From NCBI GenBank assembly GCA_015490435.1, contig WFXV01000152.1, positions 1 to 24,484 of the forward strand: 24,484 nucleotides of DNA, read 5' to 3'. The notes beneath the pieces were generated by a model, which ran no database searches, was not told the DNA's origin, and saw only the letters and a program-made list of their open reading frames with translations. Positions within the stretch are counted from its first letter, which is position 1; each line of letters opens with the position of its first letter. The translations under genes were made by a program, and so were the position numbers. Positions 6,496 to 13,832 of this stretch are shown here, in pieces. The DNA is from Thermaceae bacterium (lineage in GTDB: Bacteria > Deinococcota > Deinococci > Deinococcales > Marinithermaceae).

Positions 6496-8451
6496 ATGAG
6501 CGAGGTTCGGTTTCCTGGCATCCCCACCACCGGGGACGGGTCGGAGGCCGCGGTATGGGTTGAGACCCACGTCTCCCAGGCGGGGATCGCCTACCCGATC
6601 ACGCCCTCGACCAACATGGGGTACGGCTTCCAGGTGGCGGTGGCCAACGGGCGCACCAACCTCTGGGGCGAGCCCCTGATGTTCCTCGAGCCCGAGAGCG
6701 AGCACTCGGCGGGCTCAGCGGCCGAGGGCTTCGCGCTGGCGGGGGGACGGGTGAGCTCGTTCACCGCGAGCCAGGGCTTGGTGCTGCAGAAAGAGGAGCT
6801 CCACGTTATCAGCGGTAAGCGCCTGCCAATGGTCTTCCACGTCGGGGCCCGGGCGCTCACCAGCCAGGCCTTGAACATCCACGCCGGCCACGACGACGTC
6901 TACGCCGTCGCCGACACCGGCTGGGGCATCCTCTTCGCCGCCAACGCCCAGGAAGTGGCCGACATGGCCCTGATCGCCCGGCGGGCCTCGGAGGCCGCCT
7001 TGGTGCCCTTCATCGTGGCCCAGGACGGCTTCCTCGTCACCCACACGGTGGAGAACTTCCGGCTGCCCGAGCCGGAGCTGATGAAGGAGTTCGTCGGCGA
7101 TCCCAAGGAAAAGCTCACGAGCATGTTTGACCCCGAGCACCCAGTGCTCTCGGGTCCGGTGGAGAACCAGGACTCCTACATGAAGGGCCGGATCGCCCAG
7201 CGGGCGTTCTACGCCCGGGTAGTGCCGGCGCTCGAGGAGGCCTTCGAACTTTACTGCAAGCTCACCGGCCGCTGCTACGACTTCGTCGAGCCCTACCGGC
7301 TCGAGGACGCCGAGTACGCGGTGGTGGCCACCGGGAGCATGATCGGCACGATCCAGGCGGTGGTGGACCACCTGCGCGAAAAGGGCGAGAAGGTGGGGGC
7401 GCTCTACGTGCGCTCCTTCAGGCCCTTCCCCGGGGCGCGGATCGTGGACGCGCTCAAGCACACCAAGGCCTTCGCGGTGCTCGAGCGCACCGACGAGCCG
7501 CTCGCGGAGTCGAACCCGATGCTCCGGGAGATCAAGGCAGCCTTCGCCGACGCCACCGACGGCTACCCCGGCTTCCCCAAGCTCAAGGTGGACCGGCTGC
7601 CCACCTTCTACGGCGGCGCCGCCGGGCTCGGTGGTCGCGACGTGCGCCCCGCCGACGTGATCGCCACCTTCGAGCACATGATCGAGGGGAACAAGGACCG
7701 GCGCTACTTCGCCCTCAACATCAAGCACCCCTTGGCGCTCGAGCCCAAGGAGGACCCGGATATCACCGAGCCCGGCACCTTCCGCCTCCGCGGCTACTCG
7801 GTGGGCGGCTACGGCTCGGTGACCACCAACAAGGTGATCGCGAGCGTCACCGCCGACCTCTTCGGCCTCTACGTCCAGGCCTTCCCCAAATACGGCTCGG
7901 AGAAGAAGGGGCTGCCCACCAACTATTACCTCTGGGTCGCCGAGGAGCCGGTCCGGGTGCGGGCCGAGCTCCGCTACGTCGAGATGGTTGCGATCAACGA
8001 CCCGCGGGCCTTGCAGTACACCAACCCGCTGGTCGGCCTAGCCGAGGGCGGCGCAATCTGGCTGCAGTCCAGGCACACCGACCCCGAGGAGATCTGGGCC
8101 ACGGTGCCCAAGTACGCCCGCGAGCTCATCCGCGAGCACGGCTACCGGCTTTACGCCATCGACACCATCAAGATTGCCCAGGAGGTGGCGACCCGGCCGG
8201 ATTTGGTGCAGCGGATGCAGGGCATCGTCCTGCTCGGCTCCTACCTCAAGATCGCGCCCTTCTTCGAGCGGGCGAAGATCAGCGAGGAGGAGCTCTGGGA
8301 GCGGATCGAGAAGGTGATCCGCAAGTACTTCGGCAAGCGCGGCGAGCAGGTGGTCCAGGACAACATGACCGCGATCCGGCGCGGCTACTCCGAGCTCATC
8401 GAGGTGCCCGCCGAGGTCATCGCCCGTGAGCCCAAGGAGGTGGTGGCATGA
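6496..8451 (+). CDS. NifJ-type pyruvate/2-oxoacid:ferredoxin oxidoreductase, alpha-gamma chain of a split enzyme
   Basis: This 651-residue protein corresponds to the N-terminal half of single-chain pyruvate:ferredoxin oxidoreductase (NifJ/PFOR). Residues about 15-250 are the alpha domain (GIAYPITPSTNMGYGFQVAV, SFTASQGLVLQKEELHVISG, ALTSQALNIHAGHDDVYAV). Residues about 260-400 are domain II (VVATGSMIGTIQAVVDHLRE, VRSFRPFPGARIVDAL). Residues from about 430 are the gamma domain (GGYGSVTTNKVIASVTADLFG). The gamma part lacks the SKKSGGxTxSHLRF stretch I know from typical NifJ. The enzyme oxidises pyruvate (or another 2-oxoacid) to acyl-CoA and CO2, passing electrons to ferredoxin. The stop overlaps the next start by four bases (ATGA at 8448). 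The partner chain supplies the TPP and Fe-S sites. A GGAGGG Shine-Dalgarno precedes ATG 6496. Confidence 0.85.
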   Translation: MSEVRFPGIPTTGDGSEAAVWVETHVSQAGIAYPITPSTNMGYGFQVAVANGRTNLWGEPLMFLEPESEHSAGSAAEGFALAGGRVSSFTASQGLVLQKEELHVISGKRLPMVFHVGARALTSQALNIHAGHDDVYAVADTGWGILFAANAQEVADMALIARRASEAALVPFIVAQDGFLVTHTVENFRLPEPELMKEFVGDPKEKLTSMFDPEHPVLSGPVENQDSYMKGRIAQRAFYARVVPALEEAFELYCKLTGRCYDFVEPYRLEDAEYAVVATGSMIGTIQAVVDHLREKGEKVGALYVRSFRPFPGARIVDALKHTKAFAVLERTDEPLAESNPMLREIKAAFADATDGYPGFPKLKVDRLPTFYGGAAGLGGRDVRPADVIATFEHMIEGNKDRRYFALNIKHPLALEPKEDPDITEPGTFRLRGYSVGGYGSVTTNKVIASVTADLFGLYVQAFPKYGSEKKGLPTNYYLWVAEEPVRVRAELRYVEMVAINDPRALQYTNPLVGLAEGGAIWLQSRHTDPEEIWATVPKYARELIREHGYRLYAIDTIKIAQEVATRPDLVQRMQGIVLLGSYLKIAPFFERAKISEEELWERIEKVIRKYFGKRGEQVVQDNMTAIRRGYSELIEVPAEVIAREPKEVVA

Positions 8452-10076
8452 AGACCGGCAAGTTCGAAGCCGGTGAGCTCGAGCTCGAGCTCGAGGTCCT
8501 CCCCGAGCCCGAGCCCCTCGACATCGACCGCTACAACCAGGAGTTCAAGGCCGTCGTCGAGGCCTACAACAGGGGCATCGCCGACGCCGAGCTCCCCGCC
8601 GACCTCGGCGTCGCCCGCAGCCTGATCGCGCCCGGCACCGGCGTCTACCGCGACTTCTCCTACATCGCCCCGGAGATCCCCGAGTATTACGCCGACAAGT
8701 GCACCGGGTGCATGGAGTGCGTCACCGAGTGCCCGGACACCGCGATCCTGGCCAAGGTCGTCCCCGAGAGCCAGCTCGAGGCCGAGCTCAACAAGATCGA
8801 CGACCCCGAGACCCGGGAGCGGATGCGGGCGCACTTCGCCAAGACCAAAAAGTTCTACGACCTGCCCCAGAAGAAGGGGAACGAGCCCGGCTACTTCGCG
8901 ATCTTCGTGGACCCCACCAAGTGCAAGGGCTGCGGCGAGTGCGTCGAGGTCTGCAACGACGACGCCCTCGCGATGATCGAGAAGACCGAGCGCACCGTCC
9001 CCGAGTACAAGGAAGCGTTCGCCTTCTTCGAGTCGCTCCCCAACACCCCGCGGGTCTACATCAACGAGCGCACCCCCATCGACATCATGCTCGACCAGGA
9101 GACCCACCTCTTCGTCGGCGGGGCGGGGAGCTGCGCCGGGTGCGGCGAGGCCACCGCGCTCCGGATGCTCTCGGCGGCGAACGCCTTCTATTACGGCAAG
9201 AACTGGGGCATCGTCGCCGCCACCGGGTGCAACACCGTCTACTCCTCGACCTACCCCTACAATCCCTTCGTCGTCCCCTGGACCAACTCCCTCTTCGAGA
9301 ACGCCGCCACCGACGCCATGGGTATCCGCATGCGCTGGGACCAGATGGGCTGGAAGGACAAGAAGCTCTGGGTCGTGGGTGGCGACGGGGCGATGTTCGA
9401 CATCGGCTTCCAGGCGCTCTCCCGCATGCTCACCTCGGGGATGGACATCAACGTCATCGTCCTCGACACCCAGGTCTACTCCAACACCGGCGGCCAGGCC
9501 TCGACCGCGACCTACCTGGGCCAGGAGACCAAGATGAGCGCCTTCGGCAAGGTGCTCAAGGGGAAGACCGAGCACCGCAAGGAGATCGGCGAGATCCTGA
9601 TGATGCACCCCGACGTCTTCGTGGCCCAGACCACCGCCGCTCACTTCAACCACTTCTACAAGGCGATCTTCGCCGCCAACGAGTACGAGGGCCCCTCGGT
9701 GGTCATCGTCTACACCACCTGCCAGCCCGAGCACGGCGTCGGCGACAACATGTCCGCCCACCAGGCGAAGCTCGCGGTGCTCTCCCGCACCTTCCCGGTC
9801 TTCATCTACGACCCCAGGAAGGGCGAGCGCATCTCCGAGCGGCTCGATCTCAAGGGCAACCCGGCGATCTACGACGACTGGTACATCGACCCCAAGACCA
9901 AAAAGCCCTTCACCTTCATCGACTTCGCCCGCACCGAGGGCCGCTTCGCCAAGCACTTCGACAAGGACGGCAACCCCGACGAGGTCCTGCTCGCCGCCAA
10001 CGAGGAGCGGCTCAAGAACTGGCGGAGGCTCCAGGAACTCGCGGGGATTCTCGATAAGAAGAAAAAGTCGGCCTAG
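8448..10076 (+). CDS. NifJ-type pyruvate/2-oxoacid:ferredoxin oxidoreductase, delta-beta chain of a split enzyme
   Basis: This 542-residue protein equals the C-terminal half of NifJ. A bacterial ferredoxin domain has two 4Fe-4S motifs, Cys85/88/91/95 and Cys159/162/165/169. The TPP-binding beta domain has the proximal-cluster cysteines Cys229, Cys232, Cys261 and Cys425 (GSCAGCGE, TGCN, TTCQPEHG), the GDG motif at 312-314 and its downstream Asn346 in LDTQVYSNTGGQ, a NifJ hallmark. All cofactor residues are present, so it is probably functional. With the upstream chain the total is 1193 residues, the usual length of single-chain PFOR. Residues 9-24 are acidic and low-complexity, encoded by a palindromic repeat. 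A terminator hairpin follows 24 bases after the stop. Confidence 0.9.
   Translation: MKTGKFEAGELELELEVLPEPEPLDIDRYNQEFKAVVEAYNRGIADAELPADLGVARSLIAPGTGVYRDFSYIAPEIPEYYADKCTGCMECVTECPDTAILAKVVPESQLEAELNKIDDPETRERMRAHFAKTKKFYDLPQKKGNEPGYFAIFVDPTKCKGCGECVEVCNDDALAMIEKTERTVPEYKEAFAFFESLPNTPRVYINERTPIDIMLDQETHLFVGGAGSCAGCGEATALRMLSAANAFYYGKNWGIVAATGCNTVYSSTYPYNPFVVPWTNSLFENAATDAMGIRMRWDQMGWKDKKLWVVGGDGAMFDIGFQALSRMLTSGMDINVIVLDTQVYSNTGGQASTATYLGQETKMSAFGKVLKGKTEHRKEIGEILMMHPDVFVAQTTAAHFNHFYKAIFAANEYEGPSVVIVYTTCQPEHGVGDNMSAHQAKLAVLSRTFPVFIYDPRKGERISERLDLKGNPAIYDDWYIDPKTKKPFTFIDFARTEGRFAKHFDKDGNPDEVLLAANEERLKNWRRLQELAGILDKKKKSA
8475..8495. repeat. Palindromic GAGCTC tandem repeat near the 5' end of the delta-beta gene
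   Basis: There are three and a half copies of GAGCTC in tandem; bases 8478-8495 form an exact palindrome. It encodes alternating Glu-Leu just after the start codon and can fold on itself in mRNA, 27 bases downstream of the coupled ATG. Confidence 0.7.
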
Positions 10077-10082
10077 GGCCAA

Positions 10083-10100
10083 GGATAGGGATAGGGATAG
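10083..10100. repeat. Three tandem copies of GGATAG
   Basis: A perfect 6-bp unit is repeated three times, between the oxidoreductase stop and the terminator hairpin. It is a simple short repeat, possibly slipped-strand in origin; no function is evident. Confidence 0.7.
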
Positions 10101-10127
10101 GGGCCGGGCATGCACCCGGCCCTTATT
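10101..10127. terminator. Hairpin terminator between convergent PFOR and toxin genes
   Basis: GGGCCGGG (10101-10108) and CCCGGCCC (10115-10122) are exact inverted repeats around CATGCA, followed on the plus strand by TTATT. The toxin stop codon (minus-strand TAA at 10125-10123) abuts the stem. It can terminate the plus-strand operon and may serve both strands, though the T-tract is short. Confidence 0.65.
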
Positions 10128-10539
10128 CGTTCCAGGGATTTAAGAGCAAAAGGTGGAGGTTTAGAAAATGTTTGGTATTGCGGGCCACCAAGACGAGGTC
10201 ATGTTTCAACGCCGTAGCGGCCAACATCGCGTCGAGTGGGGGTAATGGTTCGCCTTGTTGCCGGGCTTCGCCGAGGATTCGTCCCCAAAGTTCGAGCGTT
10301 TCTGCATCCAAAGGGAGAATGCGACCGGAAAATCGATGCTTAACCGCTTCATACCAACGGAGGAGCCCATCCTTGCGGTTTTCAGGGGCTCGGATGATCC
10401 CTTGACTTAACTCTCCTATGGTTAAGGCGGAGAGGTAAAGGCGTTCCATGGGCGTAGTGTCTAGGAAATTTAGTACTTTGGGATGGGGCGAGGCCTTGGC
10501 CGTTTCCGAAATCACATTGGTGTCGAGGAGGTAGTTCAA
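10123..10539 (-). CDS. PIN-domain ribonuclease toxin (VapC/FitB type)
   Basis: This 138-residue PIN domain is the predicted RNase toxin of a type II toxin-antitoxin pair. Acidic active-site residues are visible: Asp6 in YLLDTNVISE, Glu43 in LTIGELSQG and Asp103 in PPLDAMLAATA. The fourth position reads VARNTKHF with Asn121, which is common in the family. The opening LDTNVISE and the GELSQGI stretch resemble FitB-like VapC toxins. Its start overlaps the antitoxin stop by four bases. Base composition is visibly more AT-rich than the flanking genes, pointing to horizontal acquisition. RNA target and activity cannot be predicted from sequence alone. Confidence 0.9.
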   Translation of the reverse strand: MNYLLDTNVISETAKASPHPKVLNFLDTTPMERLYLSALTIGELSQGIIRAPENRKDGLLRWYEAVKHRFSGRILPLDAETLELWGRILGEARQQGEPLPPLDAMLAATALKHDLVLVARNTKHFLNLHLLLLNPWNE

Positions 10540-10799
10540 AGCTCCACCTCGCGCTGTTCGGCTTCGGGTCGTTTGAAGAGTTCATCGACTAGCTTGTTTT
10601 CTACACGAGGGGCGAACTCCCGCAAGGCTTCCCAGGCGGTTTGGTTTTCCTTGATGAGTTGCCGGTAGGTCTTGATGTCTAAAACCACGACCGCCGCCTT
10701 CCCCCGGCGGGTTACGATTTGCGCTTCCCCTTTGAGCGCGCGATCGACCAGCTCAGAAAATTTCGCTTTAGCTTCTTGCAATTGCCAGGTTCGCGCCAT
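10536..10799 (-). CDS. Phd/YefM-family antitoxin
   Basis: This 87-residue protein is the DNA-binding antitoxin that neutralises the adjacent PIN toxin and probably represses its own promoter. The N-terminal Phd/YefM fold is clear (WQLQEAKAKFSELVDRAL, then GEAQIVTRRGKAAVVVLDI). The charged C-terminal part (about 55-87) is the expected toxin-binding tail. It precedes the toxin with a four-base overlap, the standard antitoxin-first order. ATG 10799 has a good Shine-Dalgarno (GGAGG, minus strand). A palindrome lies between its start and a predicted -10, a typical place for autoregulation. Pairing a Phd-type antitoxin with a PIN toxin is common, although VapB antitoxins are often of the AbrB type. 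Confidence 0.9.
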   Translation of the reverse strand: MARTWQLQEAKAKFSELVDRALKGEAQIVTRRGKAAVVVLDIKTYRQLIKENQTAWEALREFAPRVENKLVDELFKRPEAEQREVEL

Positions 10800-10809
10800 G
10801 CCCGCCTCC

Positions 10810-10837
10810 GACTGGTCAGTCTAGTCTGATTGTACCA
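10810..10837 (-). promoter_or_regulatory. Toxin-antitoxin promoter (extended -10) and operator palindrome
   Basis: On the minus strand, TGG-TACAAT (10837-10829) is an extended -10 lying inside the last codons and stop region of the MetF-like gene. Downstream, GACTG-GT-CAGTC (10810-10821) is an exact inverted repeat just before the antitoxin start, a likely site for antitoxin-mediated autorepression. Confidence 0.5.
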
Positions 10838-11675
10838 CCTTGGCCACCCGTTTGGGCTTGCCCAGGGGGAAGAGGTGCACTCCGGCGGCGCCGGCGGATT
10901 TGAGTTCGCGCAAGGTCTTTCGCGCCCAGGCGTAGCCTGCTTCCTTGCCTTCTTCGCGAAGGGCTTCGACCAGCGCCTCGGGTACGCGGGCCCAGGCCGC
11001 GACCCGCTCGGCCATGCGGGCGCTCACGAGCGGCAGGATGCCATAGAGGATCGGGACCGGGGGCGTTTTGTCCAGGGCCTTCAGGAAGGCTTCCACCTCG
11101 TCAAGAGAGAAGACCGGTTGGGTCTGGAAGAAGGCCGCCCCGGCCTCGACCTTGGCCCAGAACTTCTCGGCTTCGAGGGTGAGGTCCTTCGCTCCCGGGT
11201 TCGCGGCCGCGCCCAGAAAGAGCGCGGTCTTCCCCTCGAGCTCACCCCCCGCCCAGTTCCTGCCCCGGTTCAGCCCCTCGGCGAGGCGGATCAGCTCCAC
11301 CGCCCCCACCTCGTAGACGGGCTTCGCGAAGGGGTGGTCGCCGCGCCCCGGGGGGTCGCCGCCCAAAAGAAGCACGTTCTTCACCCCGATCGCGCTCGCG
11401 CCCAAGAGCTCGGCCTGAAGGGCGAGGGTGTTCCGGTCGCGGGCGGTGAGGTGGGGGATTGCCTCGACGCCGGTCTTCTCTTCCACCAGCCGGGCGATGA
11501 TGAAGGGGCTCATCCTAAGGTTCGCCATCGGGGCGTCGGAGAGGTTGACCGCGTCCACGAAGCGCGCGACCTCTTCCACCTCGGCCAGGGTGCGCGCGAT
11601 CGCGGTGCCCCGGGGCGGGTCCACCTCGGCGGTGATCACGAAGCGGCCAGCGGCGAGCTTTTCCTTGAGCGTCAA
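10821..11675 (-). CDS. Methylenetetrahydrofolate reductase (MetF family), short form
   Basis: This 284-residue FAD-type TIM-barrel enzyme is predicted to reduce 5,10-methylene-THF to 5-methyl-THF in one-carbon and methionine metabolism. Visible family features are the ITAEVDPPRG N-terminus (catalytic-Glu region), DAVNLSDAPMANLRMSP, the PHLTARDRN folate-binding stretch, LLLGGDPPGRGDHPFAKPV and the FFQTQPVF strand near the C-terminus. The GDPP...GDHPxAKPVxE pattern resembles the MetF branch seen in acetogens and other anaerobes more than E. coli MetF. TTG 11675 is chosen as start: it overlaps the dtd stop in a TTGA arrangement and has AGGAGG upstream (minus strand). The frame stays open further upstream, but only as a shadow of dtd. 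It is the last gene of the DegV-dtd operon. Confidence 0.82.
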   Translation of the reverse strand: MTLKEKLAAGRFVITAEVDPPRGTAIARTLAEVEEVARFVDAVNLSDAPMANLRMSPFIIARLVEEKTGVEAIPHLTARDRNTLALQAELLGASAIGVKNVLLLGGDPPGRGDHPFAKPVYEVGAVELIRLAEGLNRGRNWAGGELEGKTALFLGAAANPGAKDLTLEAEKFWAKVEAGAAFFQTQPVFSLDEVEAFLKALDKTPPVPILYGILPLVSARMAERVAAWARVPEALVEALREEGKEAGYAWARKTLRELKSAGAAGVHLFPLGKPKRVAKVVQSD

Positions 11676-12139
11676 CGCCCCCTCCTCGGCCGGTTCCGGT
11701 CGGCGGAGTCGAGCAGGATCGTCACCGGGCCGTCGTTCAAGAGCTCGACCTCCATCATCGCCCCGAAGACCCCGGTCTCGACGTGCAGCCCTTCCTTTAG
11801 GAGGAGCTCGACGTAAAGCTCGTAAAGCTGGCGGCCGAGCGTGGGGTCGGCGGCCTCGGTGAAGGAGGGACGGTTGCCCTTGCGGGTCTCGGCGTAGAGG
11901 GTGAACTGGCTCACCGCCAGCACCTCGCCGCCCACCTCCTTGACCGAAAGGTTCATCTTGCCGGCCTCGTCGGCGAAGATGCGGAGGTTCGCGGTCTTCT
12001 TGGCGAGGTAGGCGGCGTCCTCCGGGGTGTCGCCCCGCCGCACGCCCACCAGGACGACAAGGCCCAACCCGATCTCGCCGACGATCTCGCCCTCGACCCG
12101 AACCCGGCCCCACTTGGCCCGCTGCAGTACGGCGCGCAT
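11672..12139 (-). CDS. dtd: D-aminoacyl-tRNA deacylase Dtd
   Basis: This 155-residue enzyme hydrolyses D-aminoacyl-tRNAs and mischarged glycyl-tRNA(Ala), keeping D-amino acids out of translation. The two active-site signatures are intact: SQFTL at 77-81 and the Gly-cisPro motif NDGPVT at 135-140. The N-terminus MRAVLQRAKWGRVRVEGE is typical, which fixes the ATG at 12139; the upstream in-frame extension is not conserved. The C-terminus carries a short basic tail (NRPRRGR). It lies ten bases downstream of the second DegV gene and overlaps the MetF-like start by four bases, so all are likely co-transcribed. Confidence 0.95.
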   Translation of the reverse strand: MRAVLQRAKWGRVRVEGEIVGEIGLGLVVLVGVRRGDTPEDAAYLAKKTANLRIFADEAGKMNLSVKEVGGEVLAVSQFTLYAETRKGNRPSFTEAADPTLGRQLYELYVELLLKEGLHVETGVFGAMMEVELLNDGPVTILLDSADRNRPRRGR

Positions 12140-12149
12140 GGCTGCTATT

Positions 12150-12980
12150 TTAGGCGCCCTCGGGGGCGACGATGAGCCCGATCGAGCCGGGACCGCCGTG
12201 GGCGGTGACGGCGGCGCCGGCGTCATGAACGATGGGGTCCACCCGCCCGCCCAGAGCCTCGATCGCCTCCCTTAGCTCGGCGATCGCGCGGGGGTTCTCG
12301 GCGTGCGCGAGCGCCACCCTCCGGGGCGCGAGGGGGGCGTAGCGGCGGGCGAGGGCCTGGATCCCGCGGGAAAAGCCGCGCACCCTCCCGGCGGCGTAGA
12401 GGCGGCCCTCGCGGAGCTCGAGCACCGGCAACACCCGAAGCACCTTCCCCACCACCCGGGTGAGGTTCCCGATCCGCCCGCTTCGATAAAGCCCCTCGAG
12501 GCTCGCGGGAAGGATCCAGCCGACGATCCTCCGGGCGTAGGCCTCGGCCCGGGCGGGGAGCGCCTCAAAGGCCAGGCCCTCGGCGAGCCAGCGGCGCGCG
12601 GCCTCGATCAGAAAGCGAAGCCCCGCGTTCAGCGCCATCGAGTCGAGGACGAGCACCCGCCCACCAAAGGGGCGGGCGGCGAGGGACGCGCTTTCAAAGG
12701 TGCCGGAGAGCTTGCGGCTCACGGTGACCGCCACCACCCGGTCGTGCTCCGCGAGCAGCCGCTCGAAGGCCTCGGCGAAGGCCCCGGGCGCGGGGGCGCT
12801 GGTCTGGATGGGGCGCCCCTCGGCGAAGGCCCGGGCTACCTCGGCGGGGCTCGCTTCGAGGTAGTCGGCGAGGTCCCGCTTTCCGATCCGGACCCGGGCG
12901 GGGACGAGGTGAATATCAAGGGCCTTCGCCCGGCCCGGGTCCAGGCCCAGGGTGGAGTCGGCGACGAAGGCGACCCTCAA
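12150..12980 (-). CDS. DegV-family protein (FakB-like fatty-acid-binding), divergent second copy
   Basis: This 276-residue two-domain DegV fold is the second of a tandem pair. DegV/FakB proteins bind a fatty acid and present it to the kinase FakA for phosphorylation. Family motifs are present but altered: VAFVADSTLGL for the usual TDSTADL, QTSAPAPGAF for TSQPTPEDF, TVSRKLSGTFESA, EGLYRSGRIG, and HGGPGSIG for HVGPGTYG near the C-terminus. It has no lysine-rich loops and is more Arg/Ala-rich than its partner, suggesting a diverged paralogue with different ligand preference. The TTG start at 12980 overlaps the stop of the first copy (TTGA at 12977-12980). No FakA gene is in the window. Confidence 0.85.
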   Translation of the reverse strand: MRVAFVADSTLGLDPGRAKALDIHLVPARVRIGKRDLADYLEASPAEVARAFAEGRPIQTSAPAPGAFAEAFERLLAEHDRVVAVTVSRKLSGTFESASLAARPFGGRVLVLDSMALNAGLRFLIEAARRWLAEGLAFEALPARAEAYARRIVGWILPASLEGLYRSGRIGNLTRVVGKVLRVLPVLELREGRLYAAGRVRGFSRGIQALARRYAPLAPRRVALAHAENPRAIAELREAIEALGGRVDPIVHDAGAAVTAHGGPGSIGLIVAPEGA

Positions 12981-13825
12981 GCCTCGGCGTCGAAGGCGAA
13001 GAACCCGTAGGTCCCGGGCCCCACGTGGCTGCTGATCACCGCCCCGAGCTCGCCGGTGTAGAGCTCCTTGGGGGAAAGCCCGAGCGCGTGGACCTTGGCC
13101 TTCAAGGGCTCGACCGCGTCGGCGTCGGCGGCGAAGAGGTAGGCGATCCGGGGGTCTTTCTTCCCTTGGGCCCACTCGGCGAGGGCCTTCGTCATCTCGG
13201 CGAGCGCCTTCTTCTCGCCCCGGGCCTTGCCGGCGGGCTCGACCCGGCCGTCTTTTAGGGTGAGGATCGGCTTGATCTTGAGCAGGGTGCCGAGCAGCGC
13301 CTGGGCGCCCCCGATGCGGCCGTTCTTCTTCAAGAACTCGAGGCTCGCCACGGTGAAGCGGAGGATCGAGCCGTCGCGGGCACGGCGGAGCTTTTCCAGG
13401 ATCGCCTCGAGCGAAAGGCCCCGGTCCAAGAGCTCCCGGGCGAAGAGCACCAGGGCGCCGATCCCCGCCGAGGCCTGGAGGGTGTCGAAGACCTCGACCC
13501 TGCCGGGGAAGGCCTCCGCCGCCATGCGGGCGGACTGCACCGTGCCCGAGAGCTTGGAGGAGATGTGGATCGAGAGCACCTTGTCGGCGTCTTTTAGGGC
13601 TTCTTCGTAAGCGGCCTTGAAGTCCTCGGGGGTGGGCTGGCTGGTGGTGGGGGGCTCGGTGCCCTGTTTCATCGCCTCGATGACCTCGCGGGCGGTGATC
13701 TCCACCCCGTCCCTGTAGGTCTTGCCGCCGAGGTGGACGTAAAGCGGCACCACCCGCACCTTCGCGCGCGCCACCTGCTCCGGGGGCAGGTCGGCGGTGG
13801 AGTCGGTGACCAGTGCGATCCTCAT
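12977..13825 (-). CDS. DegV-family protein (FakB-like fatty-acid-binding), first copy
   Basis: This 282-residue cytosolic protein has the canonical DegV features: N-terminal MRIALVTDSTADLPPE, TTSQPTPEDF with the conserved Ser at about 62, SIHISSKLSGTVQSAR, EFLKKNGRIGGAQALLG, and the C-terminal SSHVGPGTYGFFAF. The family binds fatty acids for incorporation into phospholipid by the FakA kinase route. ATG 13825 is chosen because the motif starts there and an excellent promoter ends seven bases upstream, implying a leaderless mRNA; the frame extends upstream only as an antisense shadow of serA. It leads an operon with the second DegV, dtd and the MetF-like gene. Confidence 0.93.
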   Translation of the reverse strand: MRIALVTDSTADLPPEQVARAKVRVVPLYVHLGGKTYRDGVEITAREVIEAMKQGTEPPTTSQPTPEDFKAAYEEALKDADKVLSIHISSKLSGTVQSARMAAEAFPGRVEVFDTLQASAGIGALVLFARELLDRGLSLEAILEKLRRARDGSILRFTVASLEFLKKNGRIGGAQALLGTLLKIKPILTLKDGRVEPAGKARGEKKALAEMTKALAEWAQGKKDPRIAYLFAADADAVEPLKAKVHALGLSPKELYTGELGAVISSHVGPGTYGFFAFDAEA

Positions 13826-13832
13826 CCCGGAT

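Noticed and set aside
8385..10115. A 576-codon open frame antisense to the PFOR delta-beta gene
   Set aside because: It is a mirror of codon bias in a GC-rich gene. The sense strand encodes all Fe-S and TPP motifs, and no Shine-Dalgarno or domain supports the antisense frame.
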